A DNA stretch of 64,000 nt from Bacteroidota bacterium (GCA_029781865.1 JAKOVW010000007.1:162133-226132); one strand, 5' to 3'. Counted from the stretch's first letter, positions 43,600-52,677 are shown. Made by a program: numbers and translations. Notes: generated by a model from the letters alone, not told the origin.

Positions 43600-44682
43600 A
43601 TGCTTTTCAGTTGCAGTCTTAAGACTTTTGTTACCTTTATTTTTTTATTTCTTTTCAAGCTTTTGAATTCTTTAAGCCAGTCGCAGAGTCAGACGATTGT
43701 ATTCAGACTAACCGCTCTTTGGGCTCTTAATGAGTCCGGGCTGGGAGGCTTTTTGCATGCTTTGAATTTTCCGTTTACCGGATTAATTGTTGGAAGCATT
43801 GCCATTGCCCTGATCAGTTTTATCATTTTCTTTTCCAAAGGCAATAAAGCGACTTTGTTAAATGCACTCATGGTGGTTCTGATCATCAAGTTGCTTCTCA
43901 GTCCTCATTCAAGTGTGTCTGCTTATTTTGCTGTAGGTTTTCAGGCCGTTTGTGCTTTGTTTATTTACCGTTTTATTGGTATACATTTGTTTAGTATATT
44001 GATCGTATGCATTTTGTCTTTTTTTGAATCAGCTTCGCAACAGTTATTAACCTTGACCATCATTGGCGGAATGAGTTTTTGGAATGCAATCGATGTATTT
44101 ATTGCGAATCTTTCCAGGCAGCTGCTGCAAATGGAATTCGTGGATGCTTCTGAATGGTTGATAGGAATTTATTATTCCGTCTATTTATTCATGGCTATTT
44201 TAACGGCCTTCTTTATTCATAGTCTGTTTGAACAATTTAAATATCTTAATTTTCAGGCGCGCATTAATCAGGCTTTATTGTCTTATCATAATGTCATTGA
44301 ACTGGAGGCCAAAAATCCAAGACCACAATGGATTCAGTTCCTGATCTATTGCGGTATTATCGCATTTGTTATCCTTACCTTTTTCTTTTTTAATAACGGC
44401 CAGTTTGAACATCATTTTCTCATCTATTATTTTTTTAGAACGATTTCGGTGATTTTATTCTGGTATTATATTTTATTGCCTTACGTTATGGTCCTTATTA
44501 AAACATATTTAAATAAGAAATTGCCGGTCTTTCAAAATGAAGTCGAGGAAATAATTCATTTATTCCCCAAACTAAAATTAATCATTTATTATTCCTGGAA
44601 TGAATCCGCTTCTTATAATGGGCTTCGAAGGTTGAAGCATTTTTTTACGTTGGCATTAATAGAAATAATTACCTATCAATGA
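43600..44682 (+). CDS. Polytopic membrane protein of unknown function
   Basis: The roughly 360-residue protein has about ten hydrophobic helices and no signal peptide. The start of the conserved-looking part reads 'T-A-L-W-A-L-N-E-S-G-L-G-G-F-L-H-A', then many membrane segments; the last 40 residues are soluble. I do not recognise a family with confidence, though I recall similar unnamed proteins in Bacteroidota. A TTG at 43552 is in frame, but the ATG at 43600 is the first ATG and is preferred. It stands between gldC and the convergent mobA. Confidence 0.6.
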   Translation: MLFSCSLKTFVTFIFLFLFKLLNSLSQSQSQTIVFRLTALWALNESGLGGFLHALNFPFTGLIVGSIAIALISFIIFFSKGNKATLLNALMVVLIIKLLLSPHSSVSAYFAVGFQAVCALFIYRFIGIHLFSILIVCILSFFESASQQLLTLTIIGGMSFWNAIDVFIANLSRQLLQMEFVDASEWLIGIYYSVYLFMAILTAFFIHSLFEQFKYLNFQARINQALLSYHNVIELEAKNPRPQWIQFLIYCGIIAFVILTFFFFNNGQFEHHFLIYYFFRTISVILFWYYILLPYVMVLIKTYLNKKLPVFQNEVEEIIHLFPKLKLIIYYSWNESASYNGLRRLKHFFTLALIEIITYQ

Positions 44683-44731
44683 GCAGGTAAAGTATTTAAG
44701 AATCGCGATCTATTGATTTTTCCGTTTATTA

Positions 44732-45310
44732 TTACTTTAAAGTATTTATCCACTGTTCCAGATCGGCTATTGTATTTATTCCCTTTAATTGATCTTTATG
44801 AATAGTTTCAAGCAGTTTAGTGTTGGAACGCTTTAGGAGTTGTTTCGCAGATTTCATTTGGGATTGGTACTCGATTTCCAATTGGGGTTTTATGGATGGA
44901 TTGTAAATTGTAAGTAAAGGAAATGGATCGCGGGTTTCAGGAGTGACATAACACGTAGCATCCCGATCATCCCTCTTGTTATCAATTAAATGCTTTAGAA
45001 TGGCTTTGTCTATTTGTACGAGATCACAGGCAGCGACGAGCCATTTTACATTGGGATTAAATTGAAAGGCCTGTCGAATGCCATCTAAGGGTCCTTCATC
45101 GTCTGATTCATCGGTAATCATATCAGCATTTTCAAAGTCCTGTTTTTGTGTGCTTTTACATGAAATAAATACTTTTTCACAATCTGGTCTGAGTAGATTT
45201 AACCACCATTTGTAAAGGGGAACACCTTCTTTTTCAATCATATATTTGGGAAATCCAAGTCTTGAACTTTTTCCGCCACATAGTACCAGGCCGTAAAGTG
45301 CTTTTGTCAT
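44732..45310 (-). CDS. mobA: Molybdenum cofactor guanylyltransferase
   Basis: The 192-residue protein has the nucleotidyltransferase start 'L-V-L-C-G-G-K-S-S-R-L-G' and 'F-P-K-Y', 'D-E-G-P-L-D-G-I', and 'W-L-V-A-A-C-D-L' with the metal-binding aspartate. MobA links GMP to molybdopterin to give the bis-MGD cofactor of formate dehydrogenases and related enzymes. It is the third of three same-strand genes with fdhD and the DUF7009-like gene. Some homologues act on other nucleotides, so the assignment rests partly on this neighbourhood. Confidence 0.87.
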   Translation of the reverse strand: MTKALYGLVLCGGKSSRLGFPKYMIEKEGVPLYKWWLNLLRPDCEKVFISCKSTQKQDFENADMITDESDDEGPLDGIRQAFQFNPNVKWLVAACDLVQIDKAILKHLIDNKRDDRDATCYVTPETRDPFPLLTIYNPSIKPQLEIEYQSQMKSAKQLLKRSNTKLLETIHKDQLKGINTIADLEQWINTLK

Positions 45311-45440
45311 CCTTCTTCTTTATAGATTTACTTTATACAGCTCAGGTTGTGGCAATCTGCATATTTTTGCTAAGGATTATTTATTCGCCTAATCTTTTTT
45401 AGTAAGCTCTTCAAGAATAACTACTTCCAAACAATTAATA

Positions 45441-46304
45441 TCAGTCATCTGAATTTATTCTCCCTTCCTGGCAATATACATTTGCCTTATCATTTTTTAG
45501 AAATCCTACCAGGCTTACTCCAAAAATTTCTGCGGTTTCAATCGCAAGACTGGACGGTGCGCCAACTGCAGCTACAATTGGAGTGCCGATCATAAAGGCT
45601 TTTTGTATGAGTTCAAAGCTGACCCGGCCGCTTAATAAAATTAAATGATCCTGCAGCGGGACTAAAGATTGGGTCAACGCTTTTCCAATCAATTTATCTA
45701 AAGCATTGTGTCTGCCTACATCTTCTGCGGATAGAATTAAATCTCCATTCACATTGAAGATAGCGCAGGCATGAATACCTCCCGTTTTCTGAAAAAGTTC
45801 CTGAATGGAATTTAATTTTTGTGGTAACGCGAATAAAATGCTTTTCTTGATAACAGGCCAGTTCTTTTTTAAGATAAATGAACAATTATCCAATGCAAGA
45901 TCAATCGATGTTTTTCCGCAAACTCCGCAACTTGAACTGGTATAGAAGTGGCGTTCAAGATTCTCAATTTCCGGATAAATTCCTTCCTTTAAATGAACGA
46001 TAATGGTTTGCTGTTCGACGGGTTCAGCATTACAATCAAATCGGTATTCAAATTTTTCGATTTCCTGCAAAGGGTTTTTTAAAATGCCTTCCGTATAGAG
46101 AAATCCGCGAATCAGATTTTCGTCATCGCCGGGAGTGCGCATGGTAATGGATAGCGTTTTGTAAACAGAGGAACCTTGTTTGTGCAATTTTAATATTATT
46201 TCCAGTGGTTCTTCTGTCACTACAAAATCGTCGGTAGTGGTTTTTTGTCCATCTATTTTAAGTATTTTTTTTATGCGGATGCCCTGATCATTTCCACTTA
46301 GCAT
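45441..46304 (-). CDS. fdhD: Formate dehydrogenase accessory sulfurtransferase FdhD
   Basis: The 287-residue protein moves sulfur from a cysteine desulfurase to the bis-MGD cofactor of formate dehydrogenase. The key cysteines are in 'S-S-S-C-G-V-C-G-K-T-S', and 'G-G-I-H-A-C-A-I' and 'A-E-D-V-G-R-H-N-A-L-D-K-L-I-G' are typical. Its ATG overlaps the preceding gene by 7 bp. No formate dehydrogenase structural gene is in the window, so its client is elsewhere. Confidence 0.94.
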   Translation of the reverse strand: MLSGNDQGIRIKKILKIDGQKTTTDDFVVTEEPLEIILKLHKQGSSVYKTLSITMRTPGDDENLIRGFLYTEGILKNPLQEIEKFEYRFDCNAEPVEQQTIIVHLKEGIYPEIENLERHFYTSSSCGVCGKTSIDLALDNCSFILKKNWPVIKKSILFALPQKLNSIQELFQKTGGIHACAIFNVNGDLILSAEDVGRHNALDKLIGKALTQSLVPLQDHLILLSGRVSFELIQKAFMIGTPIVAAVGAPSSLAIETAEIFGVSLVGFLKNDKANVYCQEGRINSDD

Positions 46305-46678
46305 GCCTTAGCATTTGGATTCGGAAAATGATCAGATTCATCTTCGTGTGGTCTTTCCTGCAGGCATTTGAAATCTTTTTCCACCAGGACGTATAATTTG
46401 TGCTTATCGTCAATATCCAGTGTAGTATCAAATCCGACATCATTACTGTCCCACCATCTATGAGCCAAAGCAGATGGAACATAAACTCTGAGGTGATTAT
46501 TCAGGTAGGATACGGTTATAGCATCGATTTCAGCTTCTATTAATGAGTATTCAAATTGTTGACAGGCGATTCCGGAAAGCGCTATACATTCATGTACATA
46601 GCCATTTTTCCTGAATTCATCCACTTCGGATTGGCTTAATCTGAATCGAATCGAGTTATTATTTGTTCGCAATTTCAT
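46298..46678 (-). CDS. DUF7009-like small protein upstream of fdhD
   Basis: This 126-residue protein overlaps the fdhD start by 7 bp, so the two are coupled. It opens 'M-K-L-R-T-N-N-N-S-I-R-F-R-L-S-Q-S-E-V', which I associate with a Bacteroidota family (DUF7009) usually found beside molybdenum-cofactor or formate dehydrogenase genes. The C-terminus is cysteine- and histidine-bearing and acidic. Function is unknown. The family name is from memory and should be checked. Confidence 0.65.
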   Translation of the reverse strand: MKLRTNNNSIRFRLSQSEVDEFRKNGYVHECIALSGIACQQFEYSLIEAEIDAITVSYLNNHLRVYVPSALAHRWWDSNDVGFDTTLDIDDKHKLYVLVEKDFKCLQERPHEDESDHFPNPNAKAC

Positions 46679-46709
46679 AGTTTCGGTTTAAATCTTTAAT
46701 TTAGCAGGT

Positions 46710-48458
46710 ATGAATACAATTGCAAAGATATTTTACTTTTTAGTTTGCGGTCTTTTAAATCTGTCAGCCCAATCTAATTTTGTGCTGTCGGATCCATTTT
46801 GTCTGGATCTGATGAAAGGCAATTTTCCGGCAGATACATTTGCTGCAAGGGCAATTCCGGCTGATTCAAAACTTGTTGCGCATCTGGCCGGTGAAATCAA
46901 TGCGGATTCATTGCGACGTTATCTGGTGAAATTAGTCTCTTTTAATAATAGAAATACCGTTGCCGATAATCCAAACAAACCTGATGGAGGAATCAGGGGT
47001 GCACGTAATTGGGTAAAATCTTATTTGAGTGATCTTGCTCAAAAGCCCGGCACGACTTTGTTTCCCTGTGAATTTGATTTCGATTACACGATGTGTTCAC
47101 GTCTCCGTCATCGGGAATTGTTCGCGGTAATACCCGGAAACGGGCCTTTGCGGGATGAGATGGTTGTCGTGGAGGCGCATCTGGACAGCCGGTGCGAGGA
47201 TGTATGTGATACCTTATGTCTTGCCCAGGGAGCAGATGACAACACCAGTGGTTCTTCGCTTTTAATGGAAATCGCACGCGTGATGAGTAAAGTGCAATTG
47301 AACCGCACATTGGTGCTTATATGGATTACCGGGGAAGAACAGGGGTTGGGAGGGTCTCAGGCATTTGCGGCGTACTGCAAGCAAAACAATATAAAAATTA
47401 AAGCAGTTTTCAATAATGATATAGTCGGTGGAATAGAATGTGGTGTTACTTCTTCACCGCCGGGTTGTCCGGGTCCAAATTTATACGATAGCCTCAGATT
47501 GCGCATTTTTTCAGCAGGAACGACAAACAGTATGCCTAAGAATCTTGCCAGAATGACCAGAATTCTGGTTGAAGATAATCTTGCTAGAGTTTATCCTGAA
47601 GCACCTAAAATTGATGTGATGTTTGGTGAAGACCGCTCGGGAAGAGGAAGTGATCATATTCCGTTCAGGCAACAAGGATATACCTCAATCCGCTTTACAT
47701 CTTCCTATGAAAATGGAGATGGTAATCCGTCTCAACCTAATTATGTGGATAGACAACATAGTAGCAGAGATATTTTAGGAAAAGATTTGAACGGAGACGG
47801 AATACTCGATAGCCTTTATGTGAATTTTACCTATTTAAAACACAATGCAATTGTCAATGCCTTGAGCGCTTCTAATGCTGCAACTTCTGATATAACACCA
47901 TTTGCGTTGCAGATTACCGCTAAAACGCTTGCCATCGATGTTAAGATTGAAAATCCGCAAAATGCTGTGAAATATTACTTTGGCGTACGGAGAATTAATA
48001 ATGTATTTTTTGACACACTTATTGTTTCTGATAAGCCGGAAGTAACCATAGAGGGTCTGTTGCCAACACAGTACTATGTTACTGCATGCGGTGCAGATGC
48101 ATATGGCTGGATCAACATGTTCGGACTGGAGTATAATGTCAGAATTCTTTCTGCTACAAATGAGTTGCAAAAAGCAGAAGCTATTGAACTATTGCAAAAT
48201 CGTCCCAATCCATTTGATGAACAAACCTTGGTTCCAATAGTGGTTAATGATATTTCTAAAATCAGGCAGGCAGAATTGCAAATACACGCAGAAGATGGAC
48301 GACTCATGAAGGCAATAACACTTCATTTAAAACAAGGTATCAATGAAATCATGTATGATTATTCATGGCATAACTATGAAAGCGGAGTCTTTTATTATAG
48401 TCTGATATTAAATCATCAGAAAATTGCAACAAGAACGATGTTGATGGGAAATTGGTAA
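46710..48458 (+). CDS. Secreted M28 family metallopeptidase with T9SS sorting domain
   Basis: The 582-residue exoprotein has a signal peptide (1-20) and an M28 zinc peptidase domain (about 70-370). Zinc ligands are in 'E-A-H-L-D-S' (H157), 'G-A-D-D-N-T-S-G' (D176/D177), 'T-G-E-E-Q-G-L' (E209/E210), 'F-N-N-D-I-V-G' and 'G-S-D-H-I-P-F'. The last 85 residues begin 'L-L-Q-N-R-P-N-P-F' and form a type A sorting domain, which directs export through the type IX system. It is likely an aminopeptidase that acts outside the cell. It is divergent from the DUF7009-like gene. Confidence 0.92.
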   Translation: MNTIAKIFYFLVCGLLNLSAQSNFVLSDPFCLDLMKGNFPADTFAARAIPADSKLVAHLAGEINADSLRRYLVKLVSFNNRNTVADNPNKPDGGIRGARNWVKSYLSDLAQKPGTTLFPCEFDFDYTMCSRLRHRELFAVIPGNGPLRDEMVVVEAHLDSRCEDVCDTLCLAQGADDNTSGSSLLMEIARVMSKVQLNRTLVLIWITGEEQGLGGSQAFAAYCKQNNIKIKAVFNNDIVGGIECGVTSSPPGCPGPNLYDSLRLRIFSAGTTNSMPKNLARMTRILVEDNLARVYPEAPKIDVMFGEDRSGRGSDHIPFRQQGYTSIRFTSSYENGDGNPSQPNYVDRQHSSRDILGKDLNGDGILDSLYVNFTYLKHNAIVNALSASNAATSDITPFALQITAKTLAIDVKIENPQNAVKYYFGVRRINNVFFDTLIVSDKPEVTIEGLLPTQYYVTACGADAYGWINMFGLEYNVRILSATNELQKAEAIELLQNRPNPFDEQTLVPIVVNDISKIRQAELQIHAEDGRLMKAITLHLKQGINEIMYDYSWHNYESGVFYYSLILNHQKIATRTMLMGNW

Positions 48459-48518
48459 GAATCTCAAACAGTTCTGCTGCTGATTTAAATGATTATCATG
48501 GATAACGTTCGATCAATC

Positions 48519-48526
48519 TAAATTTG
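48519..48526 (+). promoter_or_regulatory. -7 promoter box at the GNAT gene
   Basis: TAAATTTG matches TAnnTTTG. By the SRP RNA ruler the transcript would begin on the A of the ATG at 48532, a leaderless arrangement. A GGAGG at 48526-48530 could instead be a ribosome site for the in-frame ATG at 48541; both cannot hold. Confidence 0.45.
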
Positions 48527-48531
48527 GAGGG

Positions 48532-49029
48532 ATGACGATAATGGCTTATGGAATACATGAAAGGGACTACTTTTTTGTTGCTGAAATTTATAAGCAAGGT
48601 ATAGAATCAGGCAATGCAACGTTTGAAACCGAAGTACCATCCTGGTCAAATTGGGATCAGTCTCATTTATCGCATTCAAGAATTTTAGCCAAAGAAGAGG
48701 GAACTGTTTTGGGTTGGGCTGCATTGTCACCAGTTTCTGGCAGATGTGTTTATGGCGGAGTAGCAGAAGTGAGTGTCTATATAAATAATGAAGCCAGGGG
48801 CAAAGGAATTGGATCTGTTTTACTGGGAAAACTAGTAGAAGAAAGCGAAAAAAACGGAATCTGGACTTTGCAAGCAGGTATATTTCCTGAAAATTTGGGA
48901 AGTCTCAGAATCCATGAAAAATGCGGATTCAGATTTGTTGGAGTTCGTGAAAAATTGGGAAGGATGAATGGGATTTGGAGAGACGTGTGTTTGTTGGAGC
49001 GAAGAAGCCAGATTGCAGGTAAAGAATAA
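48532..49029 (+). CDS. GNAT family N-acetyltransferase (phosphinothricin acetyltransferase-like)
   Basis: The 165-residue protein looks like the Pat/YncA branch of the GNAT fold. It has 'I-E-S-G-N-A-T-F-E-T', 'V-L-G-W-A-A-L-S-P-V', 'A-E-V-S-V-Y-I' and the acetyl-CoA loop 'E-A-R-G-K-G-I-G-S', then 'I-H-E-K-C-G-F-R-F-V-G' and 'W-R-D-V'. Relatives acetylate methionine sulfoximine or phosphinothricin-like amines. Two ATGs, 48532 and 48541, are possible starts; the upstream promoter box favours the first, a GGAGG favours the second. Confidence 0.88.
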   Translation: MTIMAYGIHERDYFFVAEIYKQGIESGNATFETEVPSWSNWDQSHLSHSRILAKEEGTVLGWAALSPVSGRCVYGGVAEVSVYINNEARGKGIGSVLLGKLVEESEKNGIWTLQAGIFPENLGSLRIHEKCGFRFVGVREKLGRMNGIWRDVCLLERRSQIAGKE

Positions 49030-49077
49030 GGATGACTTGTTGTCTGAATTTAAAATGCAAAAAATAATTCAATTGAT

Positions 49078-50448
49078 ATGATACTTGTTTGCAGATTTAG
49101 TTTGTTCGTTAGTTTTCTCGTGATTAACCTGTCTTTGTATGCTCAAACGCTTCCGGATATTTCAGGTACCTGGTATAGCAATGGGGTAGTTACAGCTCCT
49201 GCAAGAATTAGTCAGAACGGGAATAAGCTTGCGTTTAGTTACAATCAAAGTAATTCAACCGGTTATTTTACAGGTCCCAATCAGATTTTTGCCATCGAAT
49301 GGAATACTTCTGCAGTTATAGAGCCGGATGGAAAAACAATTACCTGGAATAATCAGGTTTGGAAACGCGAGCCCGTTCAATTAAACTATCCTGATATCAG
49401 TGGAACCTGGTTTATGAACGGTGATGTCAACATACCCTGTCAAATCGCACAAAACGGAACCAGTTTAAGTTTTTCATTTTCAAATGGACATTCAGATGGT
49501 TATTACTATGAGGCTAATAAAATTTATGCAAAGGACTGGAATGCTTACGCTGAATTGTCAGCTGACCATACTTCAATAAAATGGAATGATCAGACCTGGA
49601 CGAGAAATCCAAATACAAATTCACAGGATAAAAGCCAGAGTCGGTATTGCCGTGTTGAATTGTCATCGTTTTATTATGCGGCCCAATGTCTTGGTGCAGT
49701 ATGGGGCAGAAGTGCTACGGAACCTGTTATGCCAACTGCAATAGCAATTGCAGCTATGGAAACACATATTGATCTGGCATTGGCAACTTATAAAATTTAT
49801 CAGAATTGTTTGCAGTATGATTTTGTAAAGCTTAGGAATTTAAGGACACAATTGCATGGAATGCCTTCTGCCCAGATTACGCAAAGCATAGAAAACATTA
49901 TTAAAGAATTGCAGTTTGCAGTGAGTCAGGCACCTTTCGCCTGTGATCATGGGGTGTCGCCACTGGCAATCTATGTGGGCGGCATTCATCTTGGTGCAGC
50001 GCAGGCCTGGGCATCCGCACAACAATGCAGGCCTACTCCAATGCCCGCAAATATAGCTTCTGCAATTATGGCTCATTTGACGACTGCTAGTTCAGCTTTA
50101 TTGCCCTACTCGAAATGTCTTGAAGCCAAACAAGCAGACGGTAGCCTCGTACTTGCGTTTGATTTTTCTGCATTCAGTAAAGTCCCGCTTACTTCGACAA
50201 ATTCAATTGAAGCACATACACATATTGTCGGAATTGAAACTCAATTATTATGGGCAATCGGAATGTCTGATTGTTGTTGTAATTGCAGAAGAGATTCGCA
50301 AAATCAGGGTACTTCAGATTGTGATGCCACCTGTAAAGAATTTTGCAAAAAACAAGGATATCAAAACGGAAGATTTAATGGCAAAACCATTTGTTTGCTG
50401 GGGCAGGTTTCTGGAGGAATGAATGAAGGATGTGATTGCGGTAATTGA
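49078..50448 (+). CDS. Secreted two-repeat protein with six-cysteine C-terminal tail
   Basis: The 456-residue protein has a signal peptide (1-23). Two gapless beta-rich repeats follow at 26-99 and 105-178, each opening P-D-I-S-G-T-W; I count about 35 of 74 positions identical, with a period of 79. A helical middle part (about 190-395) has scattered cysteines. The tail holds C-C-C-N-C at 399-403, then six cysteines at 415, 419, 423, 439, 452 and 454. That spacing has the C-x3-C and C-x-C signature of CS-alpha-beta defensins. No T9SS sorting domain is apparent. The function is unknown; the repeats look like half a lipocalin-type sheet. Confidence 0.75.
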   Translation: MILVCRFSLFVSFLVINLSLYAQTLPDISGTWYSNGVVTAPARISQNGNKLAFSYNQSNSTGYFTGPNQIFAIEWNTSAVIEPDGKTITWNNQVWKREPVQLNYPDISGTWFMNGDVNIPCQIAQNGTSLSFSFSNGHSDGYYYEANKIYAKDWNAYAELSADHTSIKWNDQTWTRNPNTNSQDKSQSRYCRVELSSFYYAAQCLGAVWGRSATEPVMPTAIAIAAMETHIDLALATYKIYQNCLQYDFVKLRNLRTQLHGMPSAQITQSIENIIKELQFAVSQAPFACDHGVSPLAIYVGGIHLGAAQAWASAQQCRPTPMPANIASAIMAHLTTASSALLPYSKCLEAKQADGSLVLAFDFSAFSKVPLTSTNSIEAHTHIVGIETQLLWAIGMSDCCCNCRRDSQNQGTSDCDATCKEFCKKQGYQNGRFNGKTICLLGQVSGGMNEGCDCGN

Positions 50449-50478
50449 TTAAATAGATATCCCTACGCAATTCTATTT

Positions 50479-50901
50479 ATGAAAAGAGAGACCTCTTCTT
50501 CCGTACCATTGTTGCGTAAATTGGGAATTAAAACAGGGTACAGAATGATGTTACTTCATGAGCCTCCTGATTATTTAACTTTATTAGGAGAACTACCTGT
50601 CCGGACATTTGTTTTCGGAGATCCGAATTTAAAATATCATTTCATTCATTGTTTTGTTACTTCTATGCACCAATTAGAAGCTGAGCTGATTTACTTAAAA
50701 TCACTTATTGTAGAGGAAGGAATCATTTGGATTTCCTGGTATAAAAAAGCTTCAAAAATAGACACTGATGTAACTGAAGATAAAATAAGAGAACTGGCTT
50801 TAAATTCAGGTTTGGTCGATGTAAAGGTTTGTTCAATTGATGAAAAATGGTCTGCTTTAAAATTGGTTATTCCTTTGAAGTATAGAAAAAAGCTGAATTA
50901 A
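50479..50901 (+). CDS. DUF3052 family protein
   Basis: The 140-residue protein resembles DUF3052: 'L-L-R-K-L-G-I-K-T-G-Y', 'L-H-E-P-P-D-Y', 'I-H-C-F-V-T' and 'E-G-I-I-W-I-S-W-Y-K-K' in order. In the family a similar stretch is 'W-V-x-W-P-K-K', so the proline is missing here. The function is not established. It follows the six-cysteine protein by 30 bp, so the two could be co-transcribed. Confidence 0.8.
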   Translation: MKRETSSSVPLLRKLGIKTGYRMMLLHEPPDYLTLLGELPVRTFVFGDPNLKYHFIHCFVTSMHQLEAELIYLKSLIVEEGIIWISWYKKASKIDTDVTEDKIRELALNSGLVDVKVCSIDEKWSALKLVIPLKYRKKLN

Positions 50902-50985
50902 GAATTTGTTTGTATAAAACAACTGTGAATTAATAAATTGCCTTATAGTAAAATTCTGATCTCAGAATTATTGTACGTATGTAAT

Positions 50986-52671
50986 TTAAAACAAACCGCT
51001 TATCACACCATGTTCGTCGATATCAATTTTTTCAGCTGATGGTTCATCCGGTAACCCGGGCATGCGCATCATTTCGCCGGTAATAGGTACAATGAATCCG
51101 GCTCCTGCGGCAATTTCTATTTGTCGTACCGTTAATACAAAATCCCGTGGTCGTCCAATTAACTCTGGATTATCGGAAAGTGATTTTTGTGTTTTGGCAA
51201 TGCAGACCGGTAAATGAGATAAGTTCAGCGTTTGAATTTTTTTCAAATCTGCACGTGCATCTGTTGAATATTCTACTGAAGAAGCTCCGTATATTTTGGT
51301 GGCTATTGCATGAATTTTTTGTTCGGGTTCCCAGTTTAACTCATAAACCGGCATAAACGGTGTTGACCAGCGATCTGCAATTTTTGATACTTTTTCTGCG
51401 AGCTCGATTGCACCTTCTCCACCTTTAGCCCATACTTCTGAAAATACTGCTTCTGCACCAAATACAGCGCATTTGCTTTTAATGATGTTTAATTCTTCTT
51501 CTGTGTCGGTAACAAATTTATTGATCGCAACAACAGCAGGTATTCCAAATTGTCTGGCGTTTTCCAAATGCTTTTCTAAATTTTCACATCCTTTTTCAAC
51601 TGCTTTGGCATCCGGACTGGACAATTGTTTAAGCGGTTTGCCACCATGATATTTTAAAGCACGAACAGTAGCTACAATGACTACTGCATTTGGTGATAAA
51701 CCGGCAGCCCTGCATTTGATATCCAAAAACTTTTCAGCGCCCAGATCAAATCCAAATCCGGCTTCGGTTACTACATAATCCGATAAGGACATACCCATTT
51801 TTGTAGCCAGAATGCTGTTCGTTCCTTGTGCAATGTTAGCAAATGGGCCACCGTGAATAATGGCAGGATTTCCTTCAATAGTTTGAACGAGATTCGGTTT
51901 GATGGCATCTTTCAATAATGCAGCCATTGCACCTTCTGCTTTTAAATCTCTTGCAAAAATGGGTTTCTTGTCGAATGTAAAACCAACAAAAATATTACCC
52001 ATTTTTTGTTTGAGGTCGTTGAGATCTTTTGACAAACAAAGTATAGCCATGATCTCAGATGCAGCTGTGATATCAAATCCGGTTTCTCTCGGAATGCCGT
52101 TACCGGTTCCTCCAAGGCCTATGGTTATTTTTCGCAATGAACGGTCATTCATATCCATAACTCTTTTCCATGCAACCGTTCTGGCATCAATACCAAGATT
52201 ATGTTTTTTGTTTTGAAGATTGTTGTCGATTAATGCAGCTAACAGATTGTGGGCTTTTTCTATGGCAGAAAAATCTCCAGTAAAATGAAGATTGATATCT
52301 TCCATCGGAAGCACCTGGGACCATCCACCTCCGGTTGCACCTCCTTTGATTCCAAAAACAGGACCAAGCGATGGTTCGCGTAGTACAACTGTAGTTTTTT
52401 TACCAATTTTATTCAATCCTTCTGCTAATCCAATAGAGGTCGTTGTCTTACCTTCGCCGGCAGGAGTCGGTGATATAGCAGAGACTAATATGAGTTTGCA
52501 TTTGCGGAGCTTTTCCTCATTGATCAGAGATAGCGGAAGTTTGGCTTTATAGGAACCGTATAATTCGAGCTGCGATTCGTCCAGGTTTAATTTTTGAGCT
52601 ACTTTTGTGATCTTTTGTAAAGAAATTGATTGAGCAATTTCTATGTCAGATTGAAGCTTTTTAGAATCCAT
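50986..52671 (-). CDS. fhs: Formate-tetrahydrofolate ligase
   Basis: The 561-residue enzyme forms 10-formyl-tetrahydrofolate from formate, ATP and tetrahydrofolate. The ATP-binding 'T-P-A-G-E-G-K-T-T-T' and signatures such as 'L-R-E-P-S-L-G-P-V-F-G-I-K-G-G-A' and 'G-P-F-A-N-I-A-Q-G' are complete. Length is normal. The start codon is only 6 bp from the proposed start of the divergent PD40 gene. A near-consensus -7 box (minus strand, 52706-52713) would lie inside that gene. With fdhD and mobA in the same window, formate handling is a shared theme, though not an operon. Confidence 0.95.
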   Translation of the reverse strand: MDSKKLQSDIEIAQSISLQKITKVAQKLNLDESQLELYGSYKAKLPLSLINEEKLRKCKLILVSAISPTPAGEGKTTTSIGLAEGLNKIGKKTTVVLREPSLGPVFGIKGGATGGGWSQVLPMEDINLHFTGDFSAIEKAHNLLAALIDNNLQNKKHNLGIDARTVAWKRVMDMNDRSLRKITIGLGGTGNGIPRETGFDITAASEIMAILCLSKDLNDLKQKMGNIFVGFTFDKKPIFARDLKAEGAMAALLKDAIKPNLVQTIEGNPAIIHGGPFANIAQGTNSILATKMGMSLSDYVVTEAGFGFDLGAEKFLDIKCRAAGLSPNAVVIVATVRALKYHGGKPLKQLSSPDAKAVEKGCENLEKHLENARQFGIPAVVAINKFVTDTEEELNIIKSKCAVFGAEAVFSEVWAKGGEGAIELAEKVSKIADRWSTPFMPVYELNWEPEQKIHAIATKIYGASSVEYSTDARADLKKIQTLNLSHLPVCIAKTQKSLSDNPELIGRPRDFVLTVRQIEIAAGAGFIVPITGEMMRMPGLPDEPSAEKIDIDEHGVISGLF

Positions 52672-52677
52672 ACGTAT

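Noticed and set aside
45388..45448. A 19-20 codon frame overlapping the end of fdhD on the minus strand
   Set aside because: It begins in the fdhD stop region but has no helix, motif or conserved look; too short to support.
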